Shown here: positions 47,002-58,466 of the stretch, in pieces
Layout of the letters: every line of letters starts with the position of its first letter
How positions within the stretch are numbered: the stretch's first letter is position 1
Assembly: GCA_030272155.1 (NCBI GenBank)
Contig: CP126198.1
Location: forward strand, 1,736,001 to 1,800,000
Length of the DNA stretch: 64,000 nucleotides
Source: Tetradesmus obliquus
Lineage: Eukaryota; Chlorophyta; Chlorophyceae; Sphaeropleales; Scenedesmaceae
Reading direction: 5' to 3'
Position numbers and translations under genes: made by a program
The notes under the pieces: model-generated
Database searches by the model: none
Seen by the model: the letters and a program-made list of their open reading frames with translations, nothing else
What the model was told of the DNA's origin: nothing

Positions 47002-47831
47002 GGCGGCTGGGCTGCACAGCTGTGCCACCTCTAAGCTTGCCAGCGGCTCCTGGCCCTGGGGCGGCAAGCACAGCAGACAGCAGTTAAACACTGAAAGCGT
47101 CTCAACGTCTTAAAGTGTCTAAAGCGTTATCATTGTGGACTAAAGAAGGGCCACCTCTAAGCTTGCCAGCGGCTCCTGGCCCTGGGGCAGCAAGCACAGC
47201 AAACAGCAAACACAGCCAACACAAAACACGTGTATCATTCCTCTAGTAATTGGAAGCATCCAGCAAGGGCTTTGCAGCATGTGTATGTATGTGGCTGACT
47301 CAAGCAGCGCTGATTTGACATACTCTTGCTGGCAGCAGTTACACAGGCGGCTGCGTCAGTAAATGCTGCAGCATGTGCAGCATGATGCTGTAGTGCGGCA
47401 AGAGTCAAACAGAGAGAAAGAGGGAGTGTTGCCGCAGCCCCCTCACCAGCGCCTTGGCCACAAAGTGCAGCGTATTGGGGCAAAACAAGACACAGAGAGA
47501 GACCAAGATAAACAAAATACGTAGAAAAAAATGCTGCCGCAGCCCCCTCACCTGCGCCTTTGCAAGGAAGTGCAGCATAATGGGGCAAAACGGGACACAG
47601 AGAGAGCCACAGAAACCAAGAATTGAAAAGAATGCTGCCGCAGCCCCCTCACCAGCGCCTTGGCTACAAGTGCAGCATAATGACAGAAAGTGACACGCAG
47701 AAAGAGAGCGAGAAAAATAAGGATAAAAAAAATATAACAGTGCTGCCGCAGCCCCCTCACCAGCGCCTTGGCCACAAAGTGCAGCATGGGGCCCAGCCAG
47801 TGCTTGCCGCTGTAGCGGTACTTGCGGCCCT

Positions 47832-47879
<48 letters not shown>

Positions 47880-48945
47880 GCGGCGGCAGCAGCAGCAGCT
47901 TCAGCAGAGACGCCAGTTTTGGTGTTTGCGAGAGCGACATTCATGCTGGGATGGCCCCAATCACAACCAGTCAAGAATGACACAGTGCACTGCGGATTGC
48001 AACAGCTCAGAACAATGTCTCAGCACATGGGCTGTCAGGCAACATTGCAGCTGGACTGCTGGTAACACAGCTTCCATCACATACTCATGCACTTTTCAAA
48101 CCCACGTCCAGCATCAAACCCAATTGACACAGCCAAAAAGCGTATCCAAAGCACTTGCAAGCCCGCCTCACCCGCGCGTTGACCTGCAGCACCGGCACCT
48201 CACATCAACACGCCCCAACAGGTGACCCAGCAACCAGCTGCTACACCAACTGACAAACCCAAAAGCCTACCCCTTACTGTGACAACACCAACTGACTCAC
48301 CCACGCATTGACCTGAAGCACCGGCAGCTGAAACTGAGTGCAAAACTGGAACCACCAATCAGCTTCTACACCAACTGACCAGCTGACACATCACTCCTAG
48401 ATCATTTCTAACCCGCCTCACCCGCGCGTTGACCTGCAGCACCGGCAGCGCGTGCAGGCCGTGGCTCATGAGCTGCATCAGGCTCATGTCGCTGTAGCCC
48501 ACGCTCACAAAGCGCACCTGCAGCAGCGAGCAAAATAAGAAACGACATCTGTCATTGGTGATGACATCATTCATGATGAAGAAAGCTTTTGGCAAAGGGT
48601 TGGCAAAGGGTTTGGGGATGATATGCTTCTGCAACTTGCAATGCTGAGGCATGAGGGGCACGCCAGCTGCTGCTGAACCCTCTCCAAACCAGAGAGAGTG
48701 CCAGCTGGTAAGCGCCGGGTGTCTTCCCTTGGAAGAGCTACACGAAGGCATACTGTGTACGATCAGCGTACCGCTGCGCATCATCAAAAGTTGCAAAGTG
48801 TTACATGTTCATTTGCTGTGGCTGTAACAATGTAACATGTTATTTCTGCGTCATTCGAAAGAGCTGCTGCTGCTGCCAGGGTGGTGCAGCTCACAGTGTC
48901 AGGAAAGAATGCTGGCAGGCACTCATACACTGGCTTCATGGCACT

Positions 48946-48979
<34 letters not shown>

Positions 48980-50063
48980 CAGCAGCAGGGCAGTAAAGGT
49001 CAACATGCAGATGCTTGGTGTTGCATGGCATTAGGCTACTGGTAACTGGCTTGCAAGCGAGCGACGTGGTTTGAAAACTTAGTTTTGTCTTTCATGCTCA
49101 CATCAACACAGGTCATGGGGTTCACTAGGTGTGTGCGTCATACAGCATCCAAACATTGTGGACATATTTTTTTGCTTGGCTGCAGCTGAAACCCAAAGCA
49201 TGACAAGCGCAGTGGCCGCTATGCACAGCACACTACTCCTTCGCCCATGCCGGGCCGACTTACTTGGAATGTGGACATGTAGCCAAATGGAACAGCACCA
49301 CCAGTGTAGGGCTGCTGCTGCTGCTGTTGCTGGTGCTGCCTGCCACGCTGTTGCTGCTGCTGCTGGCTTTGTTGCTTCCTGTTCCCCCTAGCAAGTCCTG
49401 TAGCCTGCAATACATAGATGTCAAACGTAACAGCAACAAGCGACAGTCTGAGCAGACAAGTGGACACAGATGTGCGCCACTTGAACCAGTGTGTACCCTG
49501 GCCATGTATGGGTGCACAGTGCCTGCCAGTAGCCTAACAAGGTAACACCCCATGCAACACATGTGTCAGCACTAGGAAGGTGCAGCCACATGTCAGCACA
49601 TACAGCGCTGCGTTTGCAGGTGCTGCCCTTCACCTTTCTTAATAACATTGGTCAGCTCATTTCTGTTGACAAGCATTCTGCAGCAAATAACTCACTGCTT
49701 GCCGGTCACTCGGATAGCCGTGTTGTTGGATGGAAAGCGCTGTGTGCTGCTGGCAGCAGCGCCTGCAGCATCGCTGTTGGCATCAGGCTGCGCCAACTCA
49801 GCTGCTGCTGCAGGTTCAACTGCCTGCTGGTCCGTAGTACTGGCTGCTCGCACTTTTCCTGATGTTGCGGCTACTGTCGCTGCTGTAGCTACTGCTGCTT
49901 CATCTGCGAGTGCTGCTGAAGCATCACAGCTTCCTGTAGTTGCTTCACACACACCAGCAGGGCCTAGTTCGTTTGTTTGGCTATGCACAGACGCCTCACA
50001 AAGCAGCAGCAGGAGCAGAAGTCGGCATGCCAGCAACAGCTGCTTCGCCTTTGGCGGGGGCAT
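45787..50063 (-). CDS. Thioredoxin-fold membrane protein, 5'-adenylylsulfate reductase-like (APRL) type
   Basis: Exons: 50063-49696, 49404-49264, 48943-48895, 48517-48422, 47829-47761, 47055-46750, 46047-45787; 430 codons in frame. A clear signal peptide ([20 protein letters not shown]) is followed by an Ala/Ser-rich linker. A thioredoxin-like domain runs from ~157: TLVVLFHLATCPHS (Cys166), YECLPAFF, the cis-Pro loop HALPVLQVN (Pro211) and KYRYSGKHW. A Gln/Ser-rich insert is followed by one membrane segment (AAFFWLSVAFLACRALWWL, ~332-351) and an Ala-rich tail (GCA repeats at 45952-46001). The order and the CPxS site match plant APRL proteins, which are endomembrane proteins of unclear redox function. 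The second active-site cysteine is Ser169, so it cannot act as a dithiol reductase. The family call is from memory of the motif order. Confidence 0.68.
46200..46690 (-). repeat. Decoy copies of exon 6 end plus donor
   Basis: The stretch encoding ...QQHAAFFWLNVAFL with CCTG|GTGAGT recurs clearly at 46560-46490. Shorter traces of GCCTTCCTGGT with donors lie near 46670 and 46345. Confidence 0.75.
47145..47190 (-). repeat. Decoy copy of exon 6 start
   Basis: CCCCAG plus GGCCAGGAGCCGCTGGCAAG copies the start of exon 6 (47055), followed directly by unrelated intron. Confidence 0.92.
47435..47670 (-). repeat. Three decoy copies of exon 5 end plus donor
   Basis: The stretch encoding LHFVAKAL with donor GTGAGGGGGC recurs near 47667, 47571 and 47466 at ~100 bp, each separated by an AAAA/GAGAGA-type linker. 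Confidence 0.9.
47831..47878 (-). repeat. (CTG)15 tract abutting exon 5 acceptor
   Basis: The sense-strand CTG run leads directly into CTGCAG|GGCCGC, the acceptor of APR-like exon 5. Confidence 0.88.
48160..48312 (-). repeat. Two decoy copies of exon 4 end plus donor
   Basis: The stretch encoding PVLQVNAR is repeated at ~48312-48294 and ~48200-48172 with GTGAG donors. The real exon ends at 48422. Confidence 0.85.
48944..48990 (-). repeat. (CTG)n tract abutting exon 3 acceptor
   Basis: An interrupted CTG run of about 14 units ends in CTGCAG|TGCC, the acceptor of the 49-nt exon 3 (48943). Confidence 0.85.
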
Positions 50064-51544
50064 GTTTCACGTATGTATTTAGAATCTTAGGATGCGACCT
50101 GTGAGCCGATCAGGCCAACAGACACGATTACAATTCTAGGTTTTCATCCGAGTGGGTGAACAACTCAACTCTCAATTACAGCCTTCCAACTCGTCACAAG
50201 CTTGTGATCGATTTTCGATGTCTCTGACCAACGAGGGAACATCACAGCATTGCCTGGAGACCGCAGTTACCACGCCGTGTCAGCCCTGGAAGGGTTCAGG
50301 GCCTGTTAGTCATGTTCCTGTTAATGACTTGAGCAGTGTCACCACTGGTGCTAAGCGCTGAAAATCAGCAAGGAAGACAGGGGCCGTGAAGCGTATCTTC
50401 CAGGGGTGAACTGCCACAGGCTCAGTGTTGGGCCATGCTGCATGCCGAGGATTCTGGGTTTCCACGCAAGCAAGCTGAGTGTGAGCCATCTATGAGCCAT
50501 ATATGGGCAGCCAACGACATATCAGCAGCTGGCACATGCTAGTTGAGCGGCTCAACCAGCTACAATGTATGTGTTACATGACAGGAACACAGCCCGTTTC
50601 TGAGCCAATACCAGCAGCCAAGATCAGCTCATGATCACTCAGACCAATCTGGTGTATGGCACATCGAAGACAGTACAGATACACCCTGATCTGCTGTTTG
50701 ACGGGTGGTCATGGCACTACAATGCAGCACCTCCAGAGCTCTTTACAAGACTGAAAGTGTGCCGCACACGCAGTGCGTCACTAGTACCACAGCACGCCAC
50801 CAGACAGGTACTCCTGACAGCAGTACTGCATCCACAGTGTGAGATTTGCAGTGATGCTACAGCAACTACATGCAGTTGTACAACGCCTCACTACCAGCAG
50901 TACCAACAACGTATATCCTGCAATACCGGAACAGCAACCAAAGATCAAAGCAAAGCAGTTCCTGCAGCTGAACATGAGCTGCATGGCCCACTTTGCCTCA
51001 TGCTGGCAGCCAGCCGCCGTGCAAGCGGCTTGCAGGAAATCGCTTGCATGCTGGCGGGCTGCCCACCACAGCAGCGCATGCGTAGCAGCATGCACACCTG
51101 TTTATTGCAATGAGTGGCAGCAGCAGCACGTTGGGCAGGGCTCTCGCCCAACCAGCACAACATATCAACAGCCGCACACATCGCAATCCTCTGCGGTCAT
51201 TCAGTGAGCGCCTCACAAGCAGCACTCACTTCACACTGGCCGCCAATGCCACGTCTCAGTTCCTGGTGCTCGTGTCTACACGATGCCCCTTACGCCGCAG
51301 ACGCGGGGTCGTGTCGCACAAAACACAGCAACATGCACAATCTAAGACAGGCAAGCCCAAGCCCTTTACCGAGACGTTTTTGTTGTTGCTGCCAGCGCCA
51401 AACGCAGTTTCGCTAGCATTTGGCAGCAGGGTCAGCTACTGCGGGCCCTGCCTGCTGTCTCCATCTTCCGAGCATGCGGCAAATGCTGGGCAAACAGCAC
51501 ACTACACTAAACCCCACTACAACAAGCGCAGACGCACATCACGA

Positions 51545-51660
51545 TAGTGCTGCTACGCAGTGCCAGTGCCCCATATGGGCTCAAGATGATACTGCCAGTG
51601 CTGCTACGCATGCCAGTGCTGCATATGAGCACAAGATACTGCCAGTGCTGCTAGGGCTTC
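51545..51660. repeat. ~50-bp intergenic tandem duplication
   Basis: AGTGCTGCTACGCA...CAGTGC...CATATG...CAAGAT...ACTGCC is present twice in tandem and begins a third time. It lies outside any gene. Confidence 0.8.
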
Positions 51661-52611
51661 CCAAGCATGGCTATGCAGCTGCCACATCGAGCGCCTCATT
51701 GAATAGCAGGTGGGTGCGCCAGCAGCAGCAGCTGCGTCATGTGTGCAGCTCGCACAGTGGCTCCAAACAACAATAAAAATACTGTTGAATTACATATGTA
51801 CTAAGCAGTGTGACGTTTGCCAGCTATATGCTCTGCACAGGTGCTCCCAGTAGAAGGCCACAGCAGGACATATATGCATGGCAAGAAAGCACACATGGCA
51901 TGTAAATAAGTTACGAACAGGTCCATGTAGGCCTGCATTATGTATTGTAACAACATTCAGTGTTATTTGGGTGGCATAACAAGCCATCGTACTTTAGCAA
52001 CTGACCCAACAGAACCAGCATGTATCAAGTGTAGCATGCCCGGCACCTTACACATAATAACACATAATAAAAGTATGATGCCAGGCGTCTTTTGGTGTGG
52101 TAAGTATTCGGAGCATCGTAAAACAACGTATGCATGTATGTAATGGCATGCCAAGGCATGACAAAAGCTGGCACGCCGCTGAAAAGCCTTGCATGCAACG
52201 CCAGCAGATAAAACACAAGGCGCTACCGCCCTCTCATTTGCGGCTGCATACTCATACAGCAGTCACATCCGCACCAGGAAGCAACCGTGCTTGCCTGGAA
52301 GCAGCGATGCATGCAACAATCTGCAGTGTGCACATGTCAGGAGCGCTGCAGCATGTTTTGCAGCCACAGAACACACTGCCTGCAACACCCAGGCAGCAAC
52401 AACTGCACAGCAGCAGCTTGCAGCAGATGCTGAGCTCCGTGCCAGCAGCTGCAGCAAGTCACTCAATACCACTGCTAGCAGATGCTCAGTAGGGTCAGTC
52501 ACTCCCAGGGCAGCAGCAGCAGCTGCCGAACACTCAGCCTCAGCAAATGTAACTGCTAGCATTGCACCAGCAGCACCGCTGCACACCACCCCTCACACCG
52601 CTCGCCAGCCC

Positions 52612-52674
52612 ACATCTGGTGTATGTTACGAAGTCGTTACTAACATAAGCCTGGTGTATGTTACGAAGCCCGTC
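52612..52674. repeat. ~33-bp intergenic tandem duplication
   Basis: CTGGTGTATGTTACGAAG followed by a YCGT.A.TAACA-like tail occurs twice in tandem. Confidence 0.8.
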
Positions 52675-54464
52675 AATAACACAGTCGGCTGCGGCCGCAC
52701 TGTTGCACACACCTCGCAGCGCATAATCATGCACGTACACAATGATGCCACTGCGCCATGGAAGTGCAGCAGAGGCGAAAGAAATTGCCTTGAAGGCATT
52801 GCCACCATCTGCGCAGCGCAGCTTCACCAAAAACATAACGTAACAATCAAACATGCCCACAGCAGTGTCCCGGCAGCCGCCAAACGAGCCTTTTTTGCAC
52901 TCACAAGCTGACTCTGTTGCAGGCTGTAAGCCACAAAAGGTCTATGCAGATCCTGCACTCCATGCAACATGGTGCCAGTGCATTGCACACCTCAGCGATT
53001 TGGGCACACGTCTGCGCTGCAGCTGTGCTAAAAAGAGCCACCCACACACGCGCGCAGGTGCGTTGCTACAGTCTCCCGGGACAGTTATGGTGTCCAAGCA
53101 CACGCAACAAACTCATATATGGTGTTGAAGTCGTACACCTGTAAGTAGTGAAGTGTCGCAAATCAATCAGACCGCAGTGTTTCTAGACAGCCGGCCAGTG
53201 CAGCACGGTTTGCTGCGTCACCGTGCACAACCAGCAGTTGTCAGCAATGCTACTGGGCAGCGTAACCAAGTGGGGCTCAACATGCGGCAACAGCAAACTC
53301 ACAACTACAACACAACTCGTGTGCTAAAACATATCGAAATGTTTGCGATAGGCCTTTCATTCGCATAAGCCGCCAAGCACCCTGCATCAGCACATCGCAG
53401 GCACAGCCGCCGCCGCAGTGTTACTCCACCAGCAAAAGAGACAGCTGTCGACACATGAAAGCGACAGCTGCTACCAACATGCAGCAGCTGCTGACACATG
53501 TATGGCCCATGTTGCTCAAGTGGCAAGCCATGCACCCATTCCATGCACAACCGTGCTGTCAAGGCTCTTCAGTCGTTACAAAGGTTGCAAAAAGGAAATG
53601 GCGCAAGCCACCTGTCATGCACTACAAGCACCGCCCGTAAGGGAGGTGACTGGCATGAACTGCGCATCGGCGCCCGCGTCCTTTGCTGACTCCCTACCCC
53701 ACACTTCCTTAGTAGAGGAAGAGTGAGAGTGTGAGAGTGGAGAGCAGCATTTGCCAGGTCGTGCGCACCCGGCAGAGAAAGAGAAAGGGAGAGAGAGAGT
53801 CAGAGAAAGACTGAGCGACACATCAGACACAGATACGCACAAGCCACCCAAGTCAGGCTCATAACCCACACACGGCGCGCACCAGAAAAAGAATAAACAA
53901 TAACACGGCCGCCTTACAGCACACACACCACACGTGCAGCGATGGCAGCACGCGGCAGAACCATGAAACCACAAAGTACCCCGAAAGCCAAGCAAAGGTC
54001 CTGCCGCAATGGCACGTGATTGCCCAGATGATAAAACACAGAACACAAAACCAGGCAGTGGCCGTCTGCAAGTGCAGCTGCAGGCCACTCACCCTGCGGA
54101 AGCCCCTACATGTGTTATAATGTTAAGATTCAAATTGTGCAAACAACGGCGCCCACAGCTGCCTTTTGTGCTGTGAGAACATCGCCCACCATGTGATTCA
54201 ACTGGACACCCCTGCAGCAAAACGACCCTGTGATTTTTTCACTGCACACAACGTAAGGTATTGGGCAGCGGCCCACGCTGCAGCGGCATTCTGTGAAGCG
54301 CCGCGTCTCCGTTTGGCACTCGTCGTGTGCTGATAAACCCCACAAAAAAAGCAAAGGCCGCCATCCAACCCACTGACATCGATCATTCACTCCCCATGAA
54401 ACATACTGCCGCACATGCGCACCGGCCGCACACCATGACACCTCACACACGCATGCATCCACGT

Positions 54465-54690
54465 CGCATGCAGACCCACGTGCAGTGCGCCCATGTCGCA
54501 CACAGACCCACGTGCATTGCAGCCGTGTTGCATGCAGACCCACGTGCATTGCAGCCGTACTGCACACAGACCCACGTGCATTGCAGCCGTACTGCACACA
54601 AACCCACGTGCATTGCAGCCGTACTGCACACAAACCCACGTGCATCGCAGCCGTACTGCACACAGACCCACGTGTGTTGCGCCCCCAGGC
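54465..54690. repeat. 32-bp minisatellite with a G-box in every unit
   Basis: Seven units of TGCACACAGACCCACGTGCA plus TTGCAGCCGTAC lie in exact 32-bp register. Every unit keeps the palindromic CACGTG core. The outer units are more diverged than the central ones. Confidence 0.93.
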
Positions 54691-56983
54691 CGCAGCAGCA
54701 ACCATAAGCGTACAGTGCAAGGTACCTCGGCACATTCTTGCTGCTGTTGTGATTATCTTAAGACACGCAGCAGCAGGGTCTCTCTTACTTTCTCAACCCC
54801 GCCCACAAAATGTCATAGCCCGTAACCAGCAAACCTGAAGGGCAGCATTTTGTCAGCCAGCAAAGAACCCCTCCAGAAAGGAGGACAAAACATAACGCAG
54901 ATTGCTCAGCAGAGTCCACTCTGCCGCTGCAGAGCAAAAGTGTGCATCCGCCTCCGCCGGATGCATCGGTTGCCTCAGCAGCAGCACAATCAGCAACTCC
55001 CTGGCCCCCGCACCCAACCAAATTGAGTGGCATATTGCCTGGCAGCCAGAGTCTGCAGGTCTGCTGCTTGCGGCAGGTGACAGTAGCCAGCAAAGCGCCC
55101 TCCACGCATGCGCAGGCACGGGCGAATTCTCGAGAGAAGATAAAGAGGCAGCAGCAGCAACAGCGCCATGCAAAAGAGTATGAGGCGGCACCAGCAACCT
55201 CATCAGCTAGAGACACGCAATCAGCAGCAAAAATACACACATGCGCACCCTGGAAGCCCGCAGCATGATTTCTACACACTCAAGCAACGGACAGCCATCA
55301 CCGAACACCTGCTGGATCGCCAGCAGCCTGTCTGTGAAATGTGCCAAGAAGCAGAAGTACTCTCTGAGCCACATACACATGCCGCAACCTCGATTTGCTG
55401 GGACTCACATGTATCGAGCACGTGCAGCAACCTGATGTGCCATGCCTGCCATTGTCTAGTGGCGGCACACAATCGAGAGCCATGCAAAGCAGCATACACA
55501 ATGAGCTACCTTCATGCACCTACTGCTGAAAGCTGTGCTGTGCAGAAGCTGCCGGCAGCTATGGCAGCTGCGGCATACCAGATGCGCCAGTGCTGTTTAA
55601 CTAGAGGCAACACAACTGCAGCATCAGCATCAGCAGCAGGAGATACCTGCACTGCCTGAGCAGCCGCCAACAGCAAGTACTTTATGCTAGCAGTTTGCAG
55701 GTATACGATGCAAGCGCCAAAGCAGAGGCGCACATGCAATGCCATCCTCTGTCTCCGAATGCTATCAAGTTCTGTACACAGCGGCAGTCCTGACAATGCA
55801 GTGCACAATCCTGACAATGCAATGCAGTGCAGCAGACCTTACCCAGGCAGCAGCTGTGACCCAGGCAGCAGCAAAGGGCCAGCCGTGCTGCCAGCCGCAG
55901 TTATGAAAACATTATCTGTATGTGTGACTGCAGGCCTTTTCATGCAGAAAGTGTGAGCCAGCAAGCCTGGTTAATACCTAAGCAGCAAACAAGGTGTCGA
56001 TGCAGCAGTGCACGGGCTGCAATGGACAGCAGCCAACACAGCGGCAGATGCATGACAACAGCCAATCTGCAGGTTCCAAAACACAACAGAGCATGGCAAA
56101 GTATGACACACTGTTGCCGGGGAACCTTGCTGAGCAGCAACAGCACATGCGCGTGGTAATTGCCCGATGCTGGCGCTTTCTAGGTGCAAGCAAACGGGCC
56201 CCGGCAGTTGAATGCAGGCAGCTGGATGCAGGGACTCTTCGATGCAGCAATCCTCGGCCACAGTTGCCAGCTAGTCACAAAGCACATGCCAAACTATAAT
56301 GCCGCTACTGAAAGTAGTACCGTCCAATCAGTGCTGCAGCAAGGTGCACCAAGTGTGCCCTGAAGCCTTGCAGGAGCCGCCATGATTGAACTGAGAGCAC
56401 AGCCTCCTGCCAACAGCTCACACATTGCACAGCTCAATTGCCACATCGGCACGCACCACTTACGTTGGCGCGTCAGATCCACGAATGATACTATTGATGT
56501 GCAATTTCTGCCGTAGCACTCACAATTGACAGCCTGCCACGTACCACAGAAACACAGCATGGGCAGGAGATACAGAGCAGCAGCACATGCTCGGGCTATG
56601 CACGGCAGCAGGCACAGTAACTTCACACACATGTCTGCATGGCACTTTGCAGCAGAGTATCGCGTGTGCACAACTGGTGCTGCAGAGAAGGGACAAAAGG
56701 GAGCCTCTAGTGTGTGATGCAAGCCCTCAAGCACGAATGCCGCAACAGAATCCTGCCCACATTGCTGTTGCTGACAGCTGCAGCAACGGCAGCAGCAAAC
56801 AATCAGCTGCGCAGCTCAGATGCAAAACAATGCACAGCTGTAGCAGCTCAGCAGCGGCTGTACAGATGCAAAGTGTGTCAGCGTATGCAAGCGCTACGCA
56901 TATGCAGCTGAAAGTCTATGTACTCATCCAAGCAAGCAAGCCAAGCCCTGAGGAGGTGACAACTGCCGACCTCCCGCACGGCT

Positions 56984-57162
56984 CCGGTCAAACCGAGCTG
57001 GTCAAACGTAACATCATTCGGTCAAACCTGACTGCAGGAGACCTGTGCATGCACAATGCATAAACAAGCTCTCTGCAGGGCATCAGAGCACAACAACACT
57101 GGCATCATAATTTTTGTTGGTGTGCTTTGACCAGGTTTGACTCAGATTGACTCAGTTTGACC
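56984..57162. promoter_or_regulatory. Cluster of GGTCAAAC / GTTTGACY motifs
   Basis: Three GGTCAAAC (near 56986, 57000, 57020) face four TTGACC/TTGACT motifs (near 57126, 57136, 57146, 57156) across ~100 bp. The core equals the W-box TTGAC[CT] recognised by WRKY factors in plants. Function here is not shown. Confidence 0.4.
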
Positions 57163-57387
57163 AGGGCTGGCATGTAGCAACTGTCGAAGTTGACAGACAC
57201 GATAGACCATGAGACTGTCCTTGAGCTGTGATCAGATCGCAGGTAAGGTCGATCACTGCTGCTGTTAGAATACTTTATTCATGCAGCATCTCCGTCACAT
57301 CTGGTGCGCAGGCGCCTACATGCAAATGGAATCGCAAATGCATCTATCATATGTGAATCGGCATCCGTTGAGCTTATCACCCCTGCC

Positions 57388-57388
57388 T

Positions 57389-57470
<82 letters not shown>
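57388..57470. repeat. (AAGC)n microsatellite, ~20 units
   Basis: Pure CAAG/AAGC tetranucleotide run over 83 bases, the only long non-trinucleotide microsatellite in the window. Confidence 0.98.
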
Positions 57471-58466
57471 CCTAGCACCAGCACAGCTAAGCAGCCAGCA
57501 ATTCCCCTGGTAAGCAAAAAAGGCGCGCACACGTCAAGCACCAGCCTTTGCAAGCAACTGGCACTCAGCATGCAGCAGACAAGCGCGAGCATCGCCTAAA
57601 AGATGCAGGGAAGCTTCACCACCAGCAGCAGGCGCTAGGTGGGGCGTTGCAGCTGCAAGCCTCACAGCAGTGGCCCACATGGCGGGCCACACAACAGCAA
57701 CAACAAAATGCCCCAGACGGTTTATACATAGCCGCCTCCACACACGTTTGCAGATCCTCAATCACCCCACGGGGCCGACACAACCACCTTAGGTCATGTT
57801 TCTGGCCGCCGTACCAAGACATAGCCCCATCCGATAAAGTAACCTTTCAGCGCCAGTGATTGTCCACGTCAAATCACTTTGGCCCCCGGAGTATGTTCAC
57901 TCCTGCACGGCCCTCCACACGATTTTCGTTGCAACAAGCACAAGACTGAATCCTCCACACATGCGGGTGCCAGTCTCCGCCTCACTGCTGCCAGCATACA
58001 CCCACCAACTCATGGAGACGGGCTATTTGCCAATAGCACTGAAAACACATGTATACACACACATCTGCATGCTGAGGCTGCCTGCCTGGAGCCTGCTTCT
58101 GTGCCGTGCAGCAGCAGCAGCAGCAGCAGCAGCGCAACCACGCACACCTAGTTGCAGGAAAATCAAGGGGATCAAAGCATTCTCTGGCGGCCTCCCTCCC
58201 ATGCCGAACGCATACACAACAGAGATGCCTGGTGCTGTTGAATCTGCGCTTAAAACCGCGCATCGGCTGCAGCGCCAAGCAGCTCAGGTCCGTGGCTGAT
58301 CTGGTGACAATCATAACCACCATCACCACCCGCACACACACGCGCACATACGCGCACATGCGCACGCACAACAGAACCCCAGCAACAAACTCAACCCCAC
58401 ACCCACTCGACCCCCAGCTCACACAAACTCGGTCACACAAGCTCAGTCACACATTTCACAGAGCAC

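Larger units (their letters stand above)
50064..58466. other. 8.4-kb stretch without a recognisable gene
   Basis: I searched both strands for domain motifs, multi-exon models and RNA genes and found none. The open frames are short, Cys/His/Thr/Ala-rich and lack any family signature. The stretch holds small tandem duplications, a G-box array, a TTGAC cluster and an AAGC microsatellite (listed separately). It may contain the promoter of the APR-like gene, the SBP 3' UTR and non-coding transcripts. Confidence 0.6.

Noticed and set aside
49264-49404. Alternative frame of APR-like exon 2 (ATGLARGNRKQQ...PYTGGAVPFGY)
   Set aside because: It needs a phase-0 donor upstream and does not connect to the 49-nt exon. 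The frame with LVVLFHLATCPHS joins both neighbours in phase and matches a thioredoxin fold.
49678-49695. An 18-nt intron in the APR-like gene (GTGAGTTATTTGCTGCAG) followed by a frame reading MLVNRNELTNVIKKG
   Set aside because: It looks attractive, but the next exon then fails in phase. Joining exon 1 directly to 49404 keeps phase 2, gives the thioredoxin core and closes the whole frame, so no ultra-short intron is needed.
52189-52911. A 240-residue open frame as a gene
   Set aside because: Composition matches random translation of CA-rich DNA; no domain, no start context, no splice partners.
54465-54690. CRISPR array
   Set aside because: The 32-bp units are contiguous, with no unique spacers, and the genome is eukaryotic.
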